The notes below the pieces were generated by a model. The model saw only the letters and a program-made list of their open reading frames with translations. It searched no databases and was not told the DNA's origin. This document shows, piece after piece, positions 1 through 8,957 of a DNA stretch of 64,000 nt. Made by a program: the position numbers and the translations under genes. The stretch comes from Pedococcus sp. 5OH_020 (GTDB lineage Bacteria; Actinomycetota; Actinomycetes; Actinomycetales; Dermatophilaceae). Positions within the stretch are counted from its first letter, which is position 1. The number at the start of each line of letters is the position of its first letter. Location: NCBI RefSeq assembly GCF_027812955.1, contig NZ_JAPYZV010000002.1, forward strand, positions 124,001 through 188,000. Reading direction: 5' to 3'.

Positions 1-1
1 C

Positions 2-910
2 GTCACCAACCTGTCCCCCAAGGACCGCGATGTCGCGATGGTCTTCCAGAACTACGCGCTCTACCCCCACATGTCCGTCGCGGACAACATGGGCTTCGCG
101 CTCAAGATCGCCGGCGTCGACAAGGGCGAGATCCGCAAGCGCGTCGAGGAGGCTGCCAAGATCCTCGACCTCAGCCAGTACCTGGAGCGCAAGCCGAAGG
201 CCCTGTCCGGTGGCCAGCGCCAGCGGGTGGCCATGGGCCGGGCGATCGTCCGCAGCCCCCAGGTGTTCCTCATGGACGAGCCGCTGTCGAACCTCGACGC
301 CAAGCTGCGGGTCCAGACCCGCACCCAGATCGCCAGCCTGCAGCGACGGCTCGGGGTGACGACCGTGTACGTCACGCACGACCAGGTGGAGGCTATGACG
401 ATGGGCGACCGCGTGGCGGTGCTCAAGGACGGCATCCTCCAGCAGTGCGACAGCCCCCGGCACATGTACGACCACCCGAACAACGTCTTCGTCGCCGGCT
501 TCATCGGCTCCCCCGCCATGAACCTTCTCGACGTGCAGGCGGGCGACGGCGGAGTGGACGTCGGCGGCTCCACCGTCCCGGTCGAGCGGGCCCGCCTCGC
601 TGGCGCGTCGGGCGGGAACCTCACGCTGGGAGTCCGGCCGGAGGACCTGGAGCTCACCACCGAGGGCCAGGGCATCCCCGTCACCGTGGACGTCGTCGAG
701 GAGCTGGGGGCCGACGCCTACATCTACGGCTCCACCAAGGCCCGCCAGCACATCGAGGCGGACGACGACAACGACGCACCGGAGAAGCCGTTCATCGCCC
801 GGGTCGACGGCCGCCGTCCCCCGAAGAAGGGCGATACCGTCTACCTCGCCCCCAAGCAGGGTCACCTGCACCTGTTCGACGCCGAGTCGGGTGCGCGCCT
901 CGGCGACTGA
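2..910 (+). CDS. Sugar ABC transporter ATP-binding subunit, MalK/UgpC type (5' end off window)
   Basis: This is the cytoplasmic ATPase that drives a carbohydrate or glycerol-phosphate ABC importer. The frame is open from base 2, so the start and Walker A lie upstream of the window. Visible are the Q-loop (VFQNYALYPHMSV), the ABC signature LSGGQRQRVAMGRA, Walker B VFLMDEPLSNLDAKLR and the switch histidine in VTHDQVEAMTMGDR. About 120 residues of C-terminal TOBE/OB regulatory domain follow, as in MalK, UgpC and MsmK. In actinobacteria such an ATPase often serves several sugar permeases, so the substrate cannot be read here. A strong hairpin follows the stop. The DUF4032 gene downstream in the same direction is a common neighbour of this ATPase. 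Confidence 0.93.
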   Translation, partial: VTNLSPKDRDVAMVFQNYALYPHMSVADNMGFALKIAGVDKGEIRKRVEEAAKILDLSQYLERKPKALSGGQRQRVAMGRAIVRSPQVFLMDEPLSNLDAKLRVQTRTQIASLQRRLGVTTVYVTHDQVEAMTMGDRVAVLKDGILQQCDSPRHMYDHPNNVFVAGFIGSPAMNLLDVQAGDGGVDVGGSTVPVERARLAGASGGNLTLGVRPEDLELTTEGQGIPVTVDVVEELGADAYIYGSTKARQHIEADDDNDAPEKPFIARVDGRRPPKKGDTVYLAPKQGHLHLFDAESGARLGD

Positions 911-926
911 CCCCTCGCACTATGCC

Positions 927-961
927 GCGTGGCCGGTCCCCCACCCGGGGGCCGGCCACGC
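927..961 (+). terminator. Hairpin terminator after the ABC ATPase gene
   Basis: The arms GCGTGGCCGG-T-CCCCC and GGGGG-CCGGCCACGC pair over 15 bp with one bulged T and a 3- to 4-nt loop. The hairpin lies 17 bases after the stop, is GC-rich, and is followed by only a short T run (GTTTGC). It probably ends or attenuates the ABC transcript before the DUF4032 gene. Confidence 0.6.
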
Positions 962-1000
962 GCCGTTTGCGCCCAGCCGGGCCTGAGGGAGGATGAGCGC

Positions 1001-2251
1001 GTGGCTCTGAACATCACCGCGTCACGGCCGGACCCCGCGCTGTTGGACCTCCCCTGGGAGCTGCCGCTCGAGACGTGGCCCGAGGACAACCTCGCGGCGC
1101 TACCGCGGGGCATCTCCCGGCACGTGGTCCGCTTCGTCAAGCTGTCTGGCCGGGTGCTGGCCGTCAAGGAGATCAAGGCGGACATCGCCGAGCGCGAGTA
1201 CCAGATGCTCCGGGTGCTCAACAGGCTCGAGGTCCCGTGCGTCGAGCCCTTCGGCGTGGTCAGCGGGCGCCTGGACCGGCAGGGCAACGCGCTGGACGCG
1301 TGCCTCATCACCAGACACCTGCAGTTCTCGCTGCCCTACCGCGCCCTCTTCAGCCAGTCGCTGCGCCCTGGGACCTCGTCCCGCCTCATCGACGCCCTCG
1401 CCGTGCTGCTGGTCCGCCTTCATCTCACGGGCTTCTGGTGGGGCGACGTGTCGCTGTCGAACACCTTGTTCCGTAGGGACGCGGGTGCGTTCGCCGCGTA
1501 CCTGGTCGACGCCGAGACCGGCGAGCTGCACCAAACCCTGTCCCACGGCCAGCGCGACCACGACCTGGACATCGCCCGAGTCAACATCGCCGGGGAGCTG
1601 ATGGACCTGGAGGCCGGCGGGTATCTGGAGGCCGGCACGGACCCCGTCGACACCTCCAACCAGATCGTCACCCGCTACGCCGAGCTGTGGGCCGAGCTCA
1701 CCGAGCTGGAGCGGTTCGAGCGCGGCGACCGGTGGCGGGTCGACTCCCGGATCCGCCGCCTCAACGACCTCGGCTTCGACGTCGACGAGCTGTCGATCTC
1801 CACCGACTTCGACGGGACGCACATCCAGATCCAGCCCAAGGTCGTCGACGCCGGCCACCACTCCCGACGGTTGCTCAGGCTCACGGGACTGGACGTCGAG
1901 GAGAACCAGGCACGCCGCCTGCTCAACGACCTGGACTCCTACCGGGCCTCGCAGGACAGGCAGAACGACGACGAGGAGATCGTGGCGCACGAATGGCTGA
2001 CCCGGGTGTACGAGCCGATCACCCGCGCCGTCCCGCGTGACCTGGCCGGCAAGCTGGAGCCCGCCGAGCTGTTCCACGAGGTGCTGGAGCACCGGTGGTA
2101 CATGTCGGAGCGAGCCGGTCACGACGTGCCGATCGAGGACGCCATCCAGGACTATGTGGCCACGGTCCTGCCGAGCAAGCCCGACGAGGCCACGGTGGTG
2201 GGCGTCGACACGGTCGAGATGCCGGTCGTTGCGATGTTCGACGACCTGTGA
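1001..2251 (+). CDS. DUF4032 domain protein with kinase-like fold
   Basis: Conserved actinobacterial protein of 416 aa whose N-terminal half resembles lipopolysaccharide-kinase (WaaP-like) folds. I see a lysine in LAVKEIKAD, and a catalytic-loop-like segment GFWWGDVSLSNTLFR followed by YLVDAETGEL, in the positions expected for an eukaryotic-like kinase loop and metal-binding Asp. The C-terminal half is the DUF4032-specific part. The GTG at 1001 was chosen because AGGGAGGA lies 7 to 16 bases upstream. An in-frame ATG at 929 would add proline/arginine-rich residues that read through the upstream hairpin and look non-coding. The substrate is unknown. Family assignment is by remembered similarity. 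Confidence 0.75.
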   Translation: MALNITASRPDPALLDLPWELPLETWPEDNLAALPRGISRHVVRFVKLSGRVLAVKEIKADIAEREYQMLRVLNRLEVPCVEPFGVVSGRLDRQGNALDACLITRHLQFSLPYRALFSQSLRPGTSSRLIDALAVLLVRLHLTGFWWGDVSLSNTLFRRDAGAFAAYLVDAETGELHQTLSHGQRDHDLDIARVNIAGELMDLEAGGYLEAGTDPVDTSNQIVTRYAELWAELTELERFERGDRWRVDSRIRRLNDLGFDVDELSISTDFDGTHIQIQPKVVDAGHHSRRLLRLTGLDVEENQARRLLNDLDSYRASQDRQNDDEEIVAHEWLTRVYEPITRAVPRDLAGKLEPAELFHEVLEHRWYMSERAGHDVPIEDAIQDYVATVLPSKPDEATVVGVDTVEMPVVAMFDDL

Positions 2252-2278
2252 CGCGCCACTCGCGCGATCGAGTACGCC

Positions 2279-2656
2279 TCAGCTGTTGCCGGAGGACATG
2301 ACTCCCGCGGCGAGCAGGATGATCCACAGAACCACACCCACGACGAGCAGTGCGGTGCCGATGATCCCGCAGATGCGGCCGGCGTTCACCGTGCCGCGGT
2401 TGGTGTAGGCGCCGGGGTTGGCGTCGATCTCGCGGATGGCCTTGTTCCCCATGACCCAGGCGACCGGCCCGAGCAGCTGGATGCACACGAGCGACAGGAT
2501 CCCGAGGATGAGGATGATGGTGCCCTGGGGGTGGTCCCGCGGACCCATCGGGCCGGCGCCGTAGCCGTACTCGGGGGCCGGAGGAGGAGCGCCGTAGCCC
2601 CCGCCTGATCCCGAACCGGGCGGCGGTGGCGGCGGCGGGGTGCCGTAGTCGGACAT
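2279..2656 (-). CDS. DUF4190 small membrane protein
   Basis: Protein of 125 aa with a proline/glycine/tyrosine-rich cytoplasmic head (roughly residues 1 to 42, including a run of seven prolines) and two transmembrane helices. The first is TIILILGILSLVCIQLLGPV and the second is near residues 92 to 117. The loop WVMGNKAIREIDANPGAYTNRG is the DUF4190 signature, with the G-N-A-L/I-R pattern. Function is unknown. These proteins are common in actinobacteria and often carry such low-complexity heads. It is convergent with the DUF4032 gene, with 27 bases between them. Confidence 0.8.
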   Translation of the reverse strand: MSDYGTPPPPPPPGSGSGGGYGAPPPAPEYGYGAGPMGPRDHPQGTIILILGILSLVCIQLLGPVAWVMGNKAIREIDANPGAYTNRGTVNAGRICGIIGTALLVVGVVLWIILLAAGVMSSGNS

Positions 2657-2738
2657 GCTGGAGTCCCTTCAGGTCATGCGTCGCTGCCCCGTGGCGCGAC
2701 TGTCCCGAACGCTAGCGGACTTGTCCTGTTCTGCGTGG

Positions 2739-3731
2739 TTACAACGCCCTACGCCGAGCCACCTCATAGAGCGCGACACCGGTGGCGATGCCGGCGTTGA
2801 GCGACTCCACCGCCGAGGACATCGGGATGGAGACGACCTGGTCGCACGTCTCGCGCACGAGGCGCGAGAGCCCCTTTCCCTCGGACCCGGTGACGATGAC
2901 GATGGGCTCGGTCGCGAGGTCCAGATGGGGCAGCTGGACGTCACCGTCCATGTCGAGGCCCAGAACGAAGAAGCCGGCCTTGCGGTACTCCTCCAGGGCG
3001 CGCGTGAGGTTGGCGGCCAACGCGACGGGGACCCGCGCGGCGGCCCCCGCGGACGTCTTCCAGGCGCTGGCCGTCATGCCTACCGATCGTCGCTCGGGGA
3101 CCACCACGCCGTGCCCGCCGAAGGCGGCGACGGACCTGATGATGGCGCCAAGGTTCCGGGGGTCGGTGATGCCGTCGAGCGCGACGACGAGAGGGATGCC
3201 CGGCGCTTCCGGGTCGATGAAGTCGTGGGGATGGGCATACTCGTAAGGCGGCACCTGCAGGGCGAGGCCTTGGTGCACGGCCCCCTCAGTCAGTCGGTCG
3301 AGCTCGCCGCGGGGAGTCTCCAAGATGGCGATGCCCTTCGCCGTGGCCGTCTTGAGAGCCTCGCGCACGCGGTCGTCCGAGTCGATCCGTCCGGCAACGT
3401 ACATGGTCGTCACGGGAACGTCCGCCCGCAGCGCCTCCACGACCGCGTTCCGCCCAGCCACGATCTCGCTCGACTGCCTGCCGCTGCGCCGAAACCCACC
3501 ACGACCGGCAGCGGGGCGGGGGCCGGGCCTGCCGGTGCGCGAACCGCCGGCCACCCGCTTGTCCGCCGCCTTGGCCAGCCGGTTGGCCTTGTGCTTGGGA
3601 CGGTCCTCGGCCTTGGGGGTAGGCCCCTTGCCCTCCAGCGCTCGCCGCCGCTGGCCCCCCGAGCCGACCGACGCGCCCTTCTTCGACGTACCCTTGCGGA
3701 CCGCTCCACGTCGTTGGGAGTTCCCTGCCAT
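2739..3731 (-). CDS. rlmB: 23S rRNA (guanosine-2'-O)-methyltransferase RlmB / TrmH family
   Basis: SPOUT-class SAM-dependent 2'-O-methyltransferase of 330 aa. It probably methylates the 23S rRNA guanosine corresponding to E. coli G2251. After a basic, low-complexity extension (residues 1 to 75) come the substrate-binding domain ([16 protein letters not shown]) and the three SPOUT motifs: [27 protein letters not shown] and [19 protein letters not shown], which form the trefoil knot. The frame stays open far upstream through cysS, but the ATG at 3731 overlaps the cysS stop as TGATG, so translational coupling to cysS fixes the start. The order cysS-rlmB is standard in actinobacteria. The exact target nucleotide is inferred. 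Confidence 0.92.
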   Translation of the reverse strand: MAGNSQRRGAVRKGTSKKGASVGSGGQRRRALEGKGPTPKAEDRPKHKANRLAKAADKRVAGGSRTGRPGPRPAAGRGGFRRSGRQSSEIVAGRNAVVEALRADVPVTTMYVAGRIDSDDRVREALKTATAKGIAILETPRGELDRLTEGAVHQGLALQVPPYEYAHPHDFIDPEAPGIPLVVALDGITDPRNLGAIIRSVAAFGGHGVVVPERRSVGMTASAWKTSAGAAARVPVALAANLTRALEEYRKAGFFVLGLDMDGDVQLPHLDLATEPIVIVTGSEGKGLSRLVRETCDQVVSIPMSSAVESLNAGIATGVALYEVARRRAL

Positions 3732-5185
3732 CAGTCGCCGCCTGCCTCGTCGTTGCCTCTGCGGGCCAGCGACCAGCGCGCTCCCGATGCCGTGTCCTCG
3801 ATGAGGATCCCCGCTGCCGCGAGCTGGTCGCGGATGGCGTCCGCCGTGCCGTAGTCGCGCGCCGCGCGGGCCGCCTCCCGGGCGCCCAGCCGGTCGCGCA
3901 CCAGCGCATCGAGCGCGGCCTTCGCGTCGCCGTCGCCGGAGCTGGTACCGGCGTGCCAGTGCGGGTCGAGCGGGTTGACTCCCAGGAGGTCGGTCATGGC
4001 CAGCACGGCCGCGAAGGCCGACGCGAGACCCTCCTGGTCCGCCTCGTCGATGGCGGTGTTGCCCGCCCTGACCGTCTCGTGGACCACGGCCAGCGCGCCA
4101 CTGACGTTGAGGTCGTCGTCCATGGCCGCGGCATATGCCTGGGGGATGGCGGTCGGGTCCGGCTCGGTGGAGAGCTCCGGAAGCACCCGCTGGGCCCGGG
4201 CGAGGAACCCCTCTATGCGCTCCACCGTGGCCTCCGCCTCCTGGAGCGAGCCTTCGTAGTAGTCGATGGTGGACCGGTAGTGCGCTGCGGTGAGGTAGTA
4301 CCTCAGGGCCAGCGGTCGGGCGAGCTTGGTGACCTCGGAGACCACGAGGCTGTTCCCGAGGGACTTGCTCATCTTCTCGCCGCCCAGGGTGACCCAGGCG
4401 TTGTGCAGCCAGAAGTTCGCGAAGCCGAGCCCCGCCGCGTGCGACTGCGCCTGTTCGTTCTCGTGGTGCGGGAACCGAAGGTCGACCCCTCCGCCGTGGA
4501 TGTCGAACGTGTCCCCCAGGTACTTGCGGGCCATGGCAGAGCACTCCAGGTGCCAGCCGGGACGACCCGCGCCGAACGGGGTCGGCCAGGAGGCGGTGTC
4601 CGGCTCGGACTCCTTGCGCCCCTTCCACAGGGCGAAGTCACGCGGGTCACGCTTGCCTCGGGGGTCGGCGTCCTCCGCGGCCTCCATGTCGTCGATCCGC
4701 TGGTGGGTCAGCGCACCGTACTCGGGGAAGCTCTTGACGTCGAAGTACACGTCCCCGCTGCCGTCGGGAGCGGCGTAGGCGTGCCCCTTCTCGACGAGGG
4801 TCTCCATGAGCTGCACCATCTCGGTGATGTGCCCCGTCGCCCGCGGCTCGTAGGTCGGCAGAAGGATGCCGAGCGAGGCGAGGGCGGCCGCCGTCGCGAC
4901 CTCGTTGCGATAGGACAGGGCGAACCACGGCTCGCCGGCAGCAGCAGACTTCGCCAGGATCTTGTCGTCGATGTCCGTGACGTTGCGGACCAGCGTCACT
5001 TCGTAGCCGTACCGACCGGCGAGCCAGCGACGCAGCACGTCGAACGCCACGGCGAACCGGACGTGCCCGATGTGCGGCTCGCTCTGCGTGGTGAGTCCGC
5101 AGATGTAGATGCCCACCTTGCCGGGAACCAGCGGCGCGAAGTCGCGCAGCTGGCGCGCGGCAGTGTCGTACAGGCGAAGACTCAC
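3731..5185 (-). CDS. cysS: Cysteinyl-tRNA synthetase
   Basis: Class I aminoacyl-tRNA synthetase that charges tRNA-Cys, 484 aa. The HIGH motif is [12 protein letters not shown], preceded by a zinc-ligand cysteine in IYICGLT. Further zinc ligands are the Cys in WHLECSAMA and the His/Glu in HHENEQAQ. The KMSKS loop is [12 protein letters not shown]. The C-terminal DALR-type helical domain and anticodon-binding tail are complete. MshC is a paralogue, but gene order (ispD-ispF-cysS-rlmB) and the C-terminal domain support CysS. The gene precedes rlmB with a one-base overlap. The phosphoesterase gene is divergent, across a 207-base gap in which I see no clear promoter. Confidence 0.95.
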   Translation of the reverse strand: MSLRLYDTAARQLRDFAPLVPGKVGIYICGLTTQSEPHIGHVRFAVAFDVLRRWLAGRYGYEVTLVRNVTDIDDKILAKSAAAGEPWFALSYRNEVATAAALASLGILLPTYEPRATGHITEMVQLMETLVEKGHAYAAPDGSGDVYFDVKSFPEYGALTHQRIDDMEAAEDADPRGKRDPRDFALWKGRKESEPDTASWPTPFGAGRPGWHLECSAMARKYLGDTFDIHGGGVDLRFPHHENEQAQSHAAGLGFANFWLHNAWVTLGGEKMSKSLGNSLVVSEVTKLARPLALRYYLTAAHYRSTIDYYEGSLQEAEATVERIEGFLARAQRVLPELSTEPDPTAIPQAYAAAMDDDLNVSGALAVVHETVRAGNTAIDEADQEGLASAFAAVLAMTDLLGVNPLDPHWHAGTSSGDGDAKAALDALVRDRLGAREAARAARDYGTADAIRDQLAAAGILIEDTASGARWSLARRGNDEAGGD

Positions 5186-5392
5186 GCGCGCAAGGCTACC
5201 CGCGGGCCGGGGACCAGCCGAAACGGACAGCCGGTCTTGTCAGACGCCGACGGCAGGGCCACTCTGGGAGGCGGCTCGATGGGCACCAGAAGTCCACCCC
5301 ACGCATGACAGCTGTCAGGCGTTCCGGGCCCGGGGTCACGAGCACGTGCCCATCGAAGCCCGCACCGCACGGGCCTCCAGAGAGGACCACCC

Positions 5393-7006
5393 ATGAAAGC
5401 TCGTTTGCTGGCCGCGCTCGCCGGTGTCGCCGCTCTGGGCCTGGCCGCCGCCGCCATGCCGGCGCAGGCGCAGTCCGCTCCGGTGCTCGCCGGTGACCAC
5501 GGCAACCACGCCGCTCCCGGTCCCCTGCCAGGGGGCTACAGCAACCTGGTCGTCATCTACGAGGAGAACCACTCCTTCGACAACCTCTACGGCTCGTGGG
5601 GCCGCGTCGGCCCCGACGTCGTCGACGGCGCCCAGCAGCCCGCCGTGACCCAGGTCGCCCAGGACGGCACGGCATACCGGTGCTTGCCGCAGACCGACGT
5701 GAACCTCGAGTCGCCGCCGCTGCCGAACACGTGCCAGGACGCCTCGCACGGCGTCACCGCGAGCAGCTTCACCAACGGCGCGTTCGTGATCGACGACTTC
5801 ATCAAGCGGGAGGACACGACGTGTCCCCGGCCGGGCCAATCGGCGCCGAACGGTGTCCTCAAGGGCGCCGGGCTCGAGGGAGGCTGCACGCGGGACCAGG
5901 TGCACCGCTTCTACCAGGAGCAGTACCAGATCGACGGTGGGAAGCAGGACCGGTACGTGACCGGGTCCGACGCGACCGGCCTGACGATGGGCCGCTACGA
6001 CACCAAGGCGCTACCGATCTACCAGTACCTCCACTCGCCGCACGCCCCGAACTACGTCGTGGCGGACCGGTTCTTCCAGGCGGCCTTCGGCGGCTCCTTC
6101 CTCAACCACCAGTGGCTGGTGGCGGCTCGCTCGCCCCTGGACACGTCGCACGGAGCCCTCCTTGCAAAGAACTCCGTGCTGGACTCCAACGGCATGGTGA
6201 ACAAGTACCCGCTCTACACGCCGACCGGCCCCTTCGCCGACGGAGCGCTCACCCGGAAGTGCGCCGCAGGGGACGACCCCAAGGTGGCGGCCTGCGGCGA
6301 CTACGCGGTCAACACCGTCCAGCCGTCCTCTAGGCCAGCCGGGGGTGGCGCCAAGATTCCCCTCATCGACGACACCGCGTTCCCGAACATCGGTGACGAG
6401 CTCTCCGCAGCTGGCGTGAGCTGGAACTGGTACGCCGGTGGTTGGGACCAGGCCGCGTCCGGTCACCCTGGCAAGACGTTCCAGTTCCACCACCAGCCCC
6501 TCAACTACTTCGCCAACTATGCGGAGGGAGCGCCCGGGCGCTCGCATCTGCAGGACCAGACCAAGTTCGAGGCCGCAGCCGAGAACGGGACGCTCCCCCA
6601 GGTGAGCTTCGTCAAGCCCTATGGCACGGAGAACGAGCATCCTGGATACGCCAGTGAGCACGAGGGAAGCGACGCCCTCGTCCACCTCGTGAAGACCATC
6701 ACCGCCGGGCCACAAGGACGCCAGACGCTGATCATCGTCACGTACGACGAGTTCGGCGGCTCGTACGACCACGTCGCGCCGCCCAAGGTCGACGCGTGGG
6801 GCCCCGGGACACGGATCCCGGCGCTGGTGCTCTCCGCCGGCATGAAGCACTCGGGCGTGAGCCACGAGGTCTACGACACGACGTCGATCCTCGCGACCAT
6901 CGAGCACAGCTTCGGGCTGGCGCCGCTGTCGACCCGCGATGCGTCGGTCCACGACCTCGGTCCAGCCGTCGCTATCGGGGGGCGGCACGTGGACAACGGA
7001 CACTGA
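5393..7006 (+). CDS. Secreted alkaline-phosphatase-superfamily phosphoesterase (phospholipase C / acid phosphatase family)
   Basis: Exported hydrolase of 537 aa in the PF04185 phosphoesterase family, which includes bacterial phospholipases C and AcpA-type acid phosphatases. The signal peptide is residues 1 to about 27 (positive n-region MKAR, Ala-rich core, AQA cleavage). The metal/nucleophile motif VVIYEENHSFDNLYG is near residue 45. The late motifs YGTENEHPGYASEHEGSD and TYDEFGGSYDHVAPP supply the second metal site. A purine-rich GAGAGGA lies 8 to 14 bases before the ATG. Substrate cannot be told from sequence; with the large phosphate gene set in this window, phosphate scavenging is a reasonable inference. 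It is convergent with ispF. Confidence 0.85.
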   Translation: MKARLLAALAGVAALGLAAAAMPAQAQSAPVLAGDHGNHAAPGPLPGGYSNLVVIYEENHSFDNLYGSWGRVGPDVVDGAQQPAVTQVAQDGTAYRCLPQTDVNLESPPLPNTCQDASHGVTASSFTNGAFVIDDFIKREDTTCPRPGQSAPNGVLKGAGLEGGCTRDQVHRFYQEQYQIDGGKQDRYVTGSDATGLTMGRYDTKALPIYQYLHSPHAPNYVVADRFFQAAFGGSFLNHQWLVAARSPLDTSHGALLAKNSVLDSNGMVNKYPLYTPTGPFADGALTRKCAAGDDPKVAACGDYAVNTVQPSSRPAGGGAKIPLIDDTAFPNIGDELSAAGVSWNWYAGGWDQAASGHPGKTFQFHHQPLNYFANYAEGAPGRSHLQDQTKFEAAAENGTLPQVSFVKPYGTENEHPGYASEHEGSDALVHLVKTITAGPQGRQTLIIVTYDEFGGSYDHVAPPKVDAWGPGTRIPALVLSAGMKHSGVSHEVYDTTSILATIEHSFGLAPLSTRDASVHDLGPAVAIGGRHVDNGH

Positions 7007-7039
7007 CGTCCACCGCCCCGGGTCGAGGCCAGCACCAGG

Positions 7040-7068
7040 TCCGGCCGGTCACCCTCGTACCGGCCGGA
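7040..7068. terminator. Convergent terminator between the phosphoesterase gene and ispF
   Basis: A perfect 10-bp stem (TCCGGCCGGT / ACCGGCCGGA) with a 9-nt loop sits between the convergent stops. No T-tract is present on either strand, which is typical of high-GC actinobacterial terminators. It could serve both directions. Confidence 0.55.
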
Positions 7069-7084
7069 GCTGTCCCCGGGACGG

Positions 7085-7576
7085 TCAGGCTCGTGGGACG
7101 ACCAGGGCGGTCGCCACGGCGGCCAGCCCCTCGGCGCGCCCGGTGAGCCCGAGGCCGTCCGTCGTCGTACCGCTGACCGACACGGCAGCGCGGACGGCAG
7201 CCGCCATGACGCCCTCTGCCTCCCCCCGGCGGCCGCCGATCTTCGGCCGGTTGCCGACCACCTGTACCGCCACGTTGCCGATCTCGAACCCTGCCTGCCG
7301 GACCAGACGGGCCGCCTCTGTCAGAAGCTCCACCCCCGAGGCGCCGGCAAGCTCCGGCCGGCTGGTCCCGAAGTGCTCGCCCAGGTCACCGATTCCCGCG
7401 GCGGAGAAGAGCGCATCACACGCCGCATGGCACGCCACGTCGGCGTCCGAGTGGCCGTCAAGCCCGGCCTCGTCCGGCCACATCAGCCCTGCCACCCACA
7501 GCCGCCGGGCCGGGTCCGTCGTGAAGGCATGCACGTCGACCCCGATGCCCGTGCGAGGCATGCCGGTGAGGTCCAT
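7085..7576 (-). CDS. ispF: 2-C-methyl-D-erythritol 2,4-cyclodiphosphate synthase
   Basis: MEP-pathway enzyme that converts CDP-ME 2-phosphate to ME-cPP and CMP; homotrimeric, zinc-dependent. The metal-binding D-x-H is in GIGVDVHAF near residue 12. [20 protein letters not shown] and the downstream GDLGEHF region are the family core. The closing Thr/Gly segment [16 protein letters not shown] is typical. The reading frame extends upstream to about 8152, but only 158 to 163 residues belong to the family. I chose the ATG at 7576; the ATG at 7561 (MPRTGIG) is equally possible. ispD lies upstream on the same strand with the GNAT gene wedged between in the opposite direction, an unusual interruption of ispD-ispF. 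Confidence 0.93.
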   Translation of the reverse strand: MDLTGMPRTGIGVDVHAFTTDPARRLWVAGLMWPDEAGLDGHSDADVACHAACDALFSAAGIGDLGEHFGTSRPELAGASGVELLTEAARLVRQAGFEIGNVAVQVVGNRPKIGGRRGEAEGVMAAAVRAAVSVSGTTTDGLGLTGRAEGLAAVATALVVPRA

Positions 7577-7630
7577 GCCGCCATCCAACCACCGACCTCC
7601 CCTGCCCTGGCGACGCGCTAGCGTGCGGGG

Positions 7631-8233
7631 CTGACCGGCCTGCTCGACGTTCCACTGCTCAGCAGTCGGCTCGTCCTCCTCCGACCCCATCGCCGGGGCG
7701 ATCTCGACGCCGTCTACGAGCGGTGCCTCGACGCGGAGACCAGGCGGTACACGACCATCCCGCTGGAGTACACCCGTGGGATGGCCCGCGAGTATCTGGA
7801 GGGTCTGCTCCGGCCGTCCTCCACGTTCGCCTCCTGGGCGGTGGAGCTGGACGGTGCTTATGCCGGCACGATCGACCTGCGGGTCATGCCAGTGGACGCG
7901 GGTGCGGGTGACCTCGGCTTCGTCACCCACCCTGCCCTGCGCGGGCGGGGGGTCATGTCGCAGGCGGTCCGTCTGGTCCTGGGCCATGCCTTCGACACGC
8001 TCGGGTGGCAGCTCGTTCGATGGCAGGCCCACGCAGGCAACTGGGCCAGCGCGAAGACGGTATGGCGCAGCGGGTTCCCCATCCCCACGTTCGTGCCCGA
8101 CCTGCTCGTCGAGCGAGGGAGGATGGTCGACGGATGGCTGAGCACCCTTCACGCCGGCTGGCCCGGGAGCCGGGGACAGCCTGGGAGGACTGGGTGGAGG
8201 CCCTCAGCCCCGGGGGACCTCAGCCGTCAGTGA
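7631..8233 (+). CDS. GNAT-family N-acetyltransferase (probable CTG start)
   Basis: Acyl-CoA-dependent N-acetyltransferase of the RimJ/RimL type; substrate unknown. The start of the fold, [20 protein letters not shown], lies well upstream of the first ATG (7781). The acetyl-CoA loop is [20 protein letters not shown], and [14 protein letters not shown] is the usual last strand and helix. In this frame a stop sits at 7619-7621, and no ATG, GTG or TTG occurs before 7781. CTG at 7631 (or 7640) is therefore the only start that keeps the domain whole. The last residues and the stop lie inside a tandem array shared with the end of ispD. The alternatives are a sequencing error or a decaying gene. Confidence 0.7.
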   Translation: MTGLLDVPLLSSRLVLLRPHRRGDLDAVYERCLDAETRRYTTIPLEYTRGMAREYLEGLLRPSSTFASWAVELDGAYAGTIDLRVMPVDAGAGDLGFVTHPALRGRGVMSQAVRLVLGHAFDTLGWQLVRWQAHAGNWASAKTVWRSGFPIPTFVPDLLVERGRMVDGWLSTLHAGWPGSRGQPGRTGWRPSAPGDLSRQ

Positions 8234-8298
8234 CCTCAGCCCCGGGTGACCTCAGCCGTCGCTGACCTCGCCCGCGCTGACCTCAGCCCTGAGTGAGG
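8205..8298. repeat. Tandem array spanning the stops of the GNAT gene and ispD
   Basis: The word TGACCTCAGCC recurs about five times (with variants such as TGACCTCGCC), organised as two longer units of about 30 bp of the form CCTCAGCCCCGGG-n-GACCTCAGCCGTC. The GNAT stop (8231-8233) and the ispD stop (8283-8285) both lie inside the array, so repeat expansion has set the ends of both convergent genes. Confidence 0.75.
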
Positions 8299-8957
8299 TG
8301 ACGCTCCACCAGCGCCAGGTCGTCCGGGGTCGTGACCTTGAAGGCGAGGGCGTCGCCCGGCACCACGCGGACATGGCCGCCGGCTGCCTCCACGAGCGCG
8401 GCGTCGTCCGTGGCCTCGGCGCCGGAGGCATGAGCATGCTGAAGCACCTCGCGCAGGAAGGCCTGAGGAGTCTGGACTGCGCGCAGCGCAGCGCGGTCCG
8501 GGGTGGCCACGACGACCCCGTCAGCGTCCACCTGCTTGATGGTGTCTGTCACGGGCAGCCCCGGCACCACCGCCGGATGACCGGACCGCACCTCGTGCAC
8601 GAGCCGGGAGACCAGCTCCGCCGGGGCAAGCGCTCGTGCCGCGTCGTGCACCAGAACGATGCCGTCGTCCCTGCGAAGGGCCGCGAGCCCGGCCGCGACG
8701 GAGGCGCTGCGCTCAGACCCACCGGCCACCACGTCGACGTCGGCCGGTCGAGCACTTCGGGACGTGATCGCGCCCGCCTCCTCGAGGTGGGAGGCGGGCG
8801 CGACGATGACGACGTGCGAAACCTCGGAGGCCGTCAGCACTCGCCGCAGGGCGTGCTCGAGCAGGGTGGCGCCGCCGACCATCACGAACGCCTTGGGTTC
8901 AGCGGCTCCGAGCCTGCGTCCCTGTCCGCCCGCGACGAGGACGACAGCGACGCTCAG
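8283..8957 (-). CDS. ispD: 2-C-methyl-D-erythritol 4-phosphate cytidylyltransferase (probable CTG start)
   Basis: MEP-pathway enzyme that couples MEP to CTP. The nucleotide-binding loop [15 protein letters not shown] and the lysine of [10 protein letters not shown] are encoded upstream of the first ATG/GTG pair (around 8885). Later motifs are [23 protein letters not shown] and [10 protein letters not shown]. Between the previous gene and this loop the frame contains no ATG, GTG or TTG. A CTG at 8957-8955 overlaps the carD stop as CTGA, exactly where ATGA or GTGA is normally found. Starting there gives 224 aa, normal for IspD. The gene is almost certainly cotranslated with carD. Confidence 0.9.
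   Translation of the reverse strand: MSVAVVLVAGGQGRRLGAAEPKAFVMVGGATLLEHALRRVLTASEVSHVVIVAPASHLEEAGAITSRSARPADVDVVAGGSERSASVAAGLAALRRDDGIVLVHDAARALAPAELVSRLVHEVRSGHPAVVPGLPVTDTIKQVDADGVVVATPDRAALRAVQTPQAFLREVLQHAHASGAEATDDAALVEAAGGHVRVVPGDALAFKVTTPDDLALVERHLTQG

Noticed and set aside
2739-4628. 629-residue frame joining cysS antisense-frame DNA to rlmB
   Set aside because: Only the last 330 residues have a family match. The ATG overlapping the cysS stop is the natural start.
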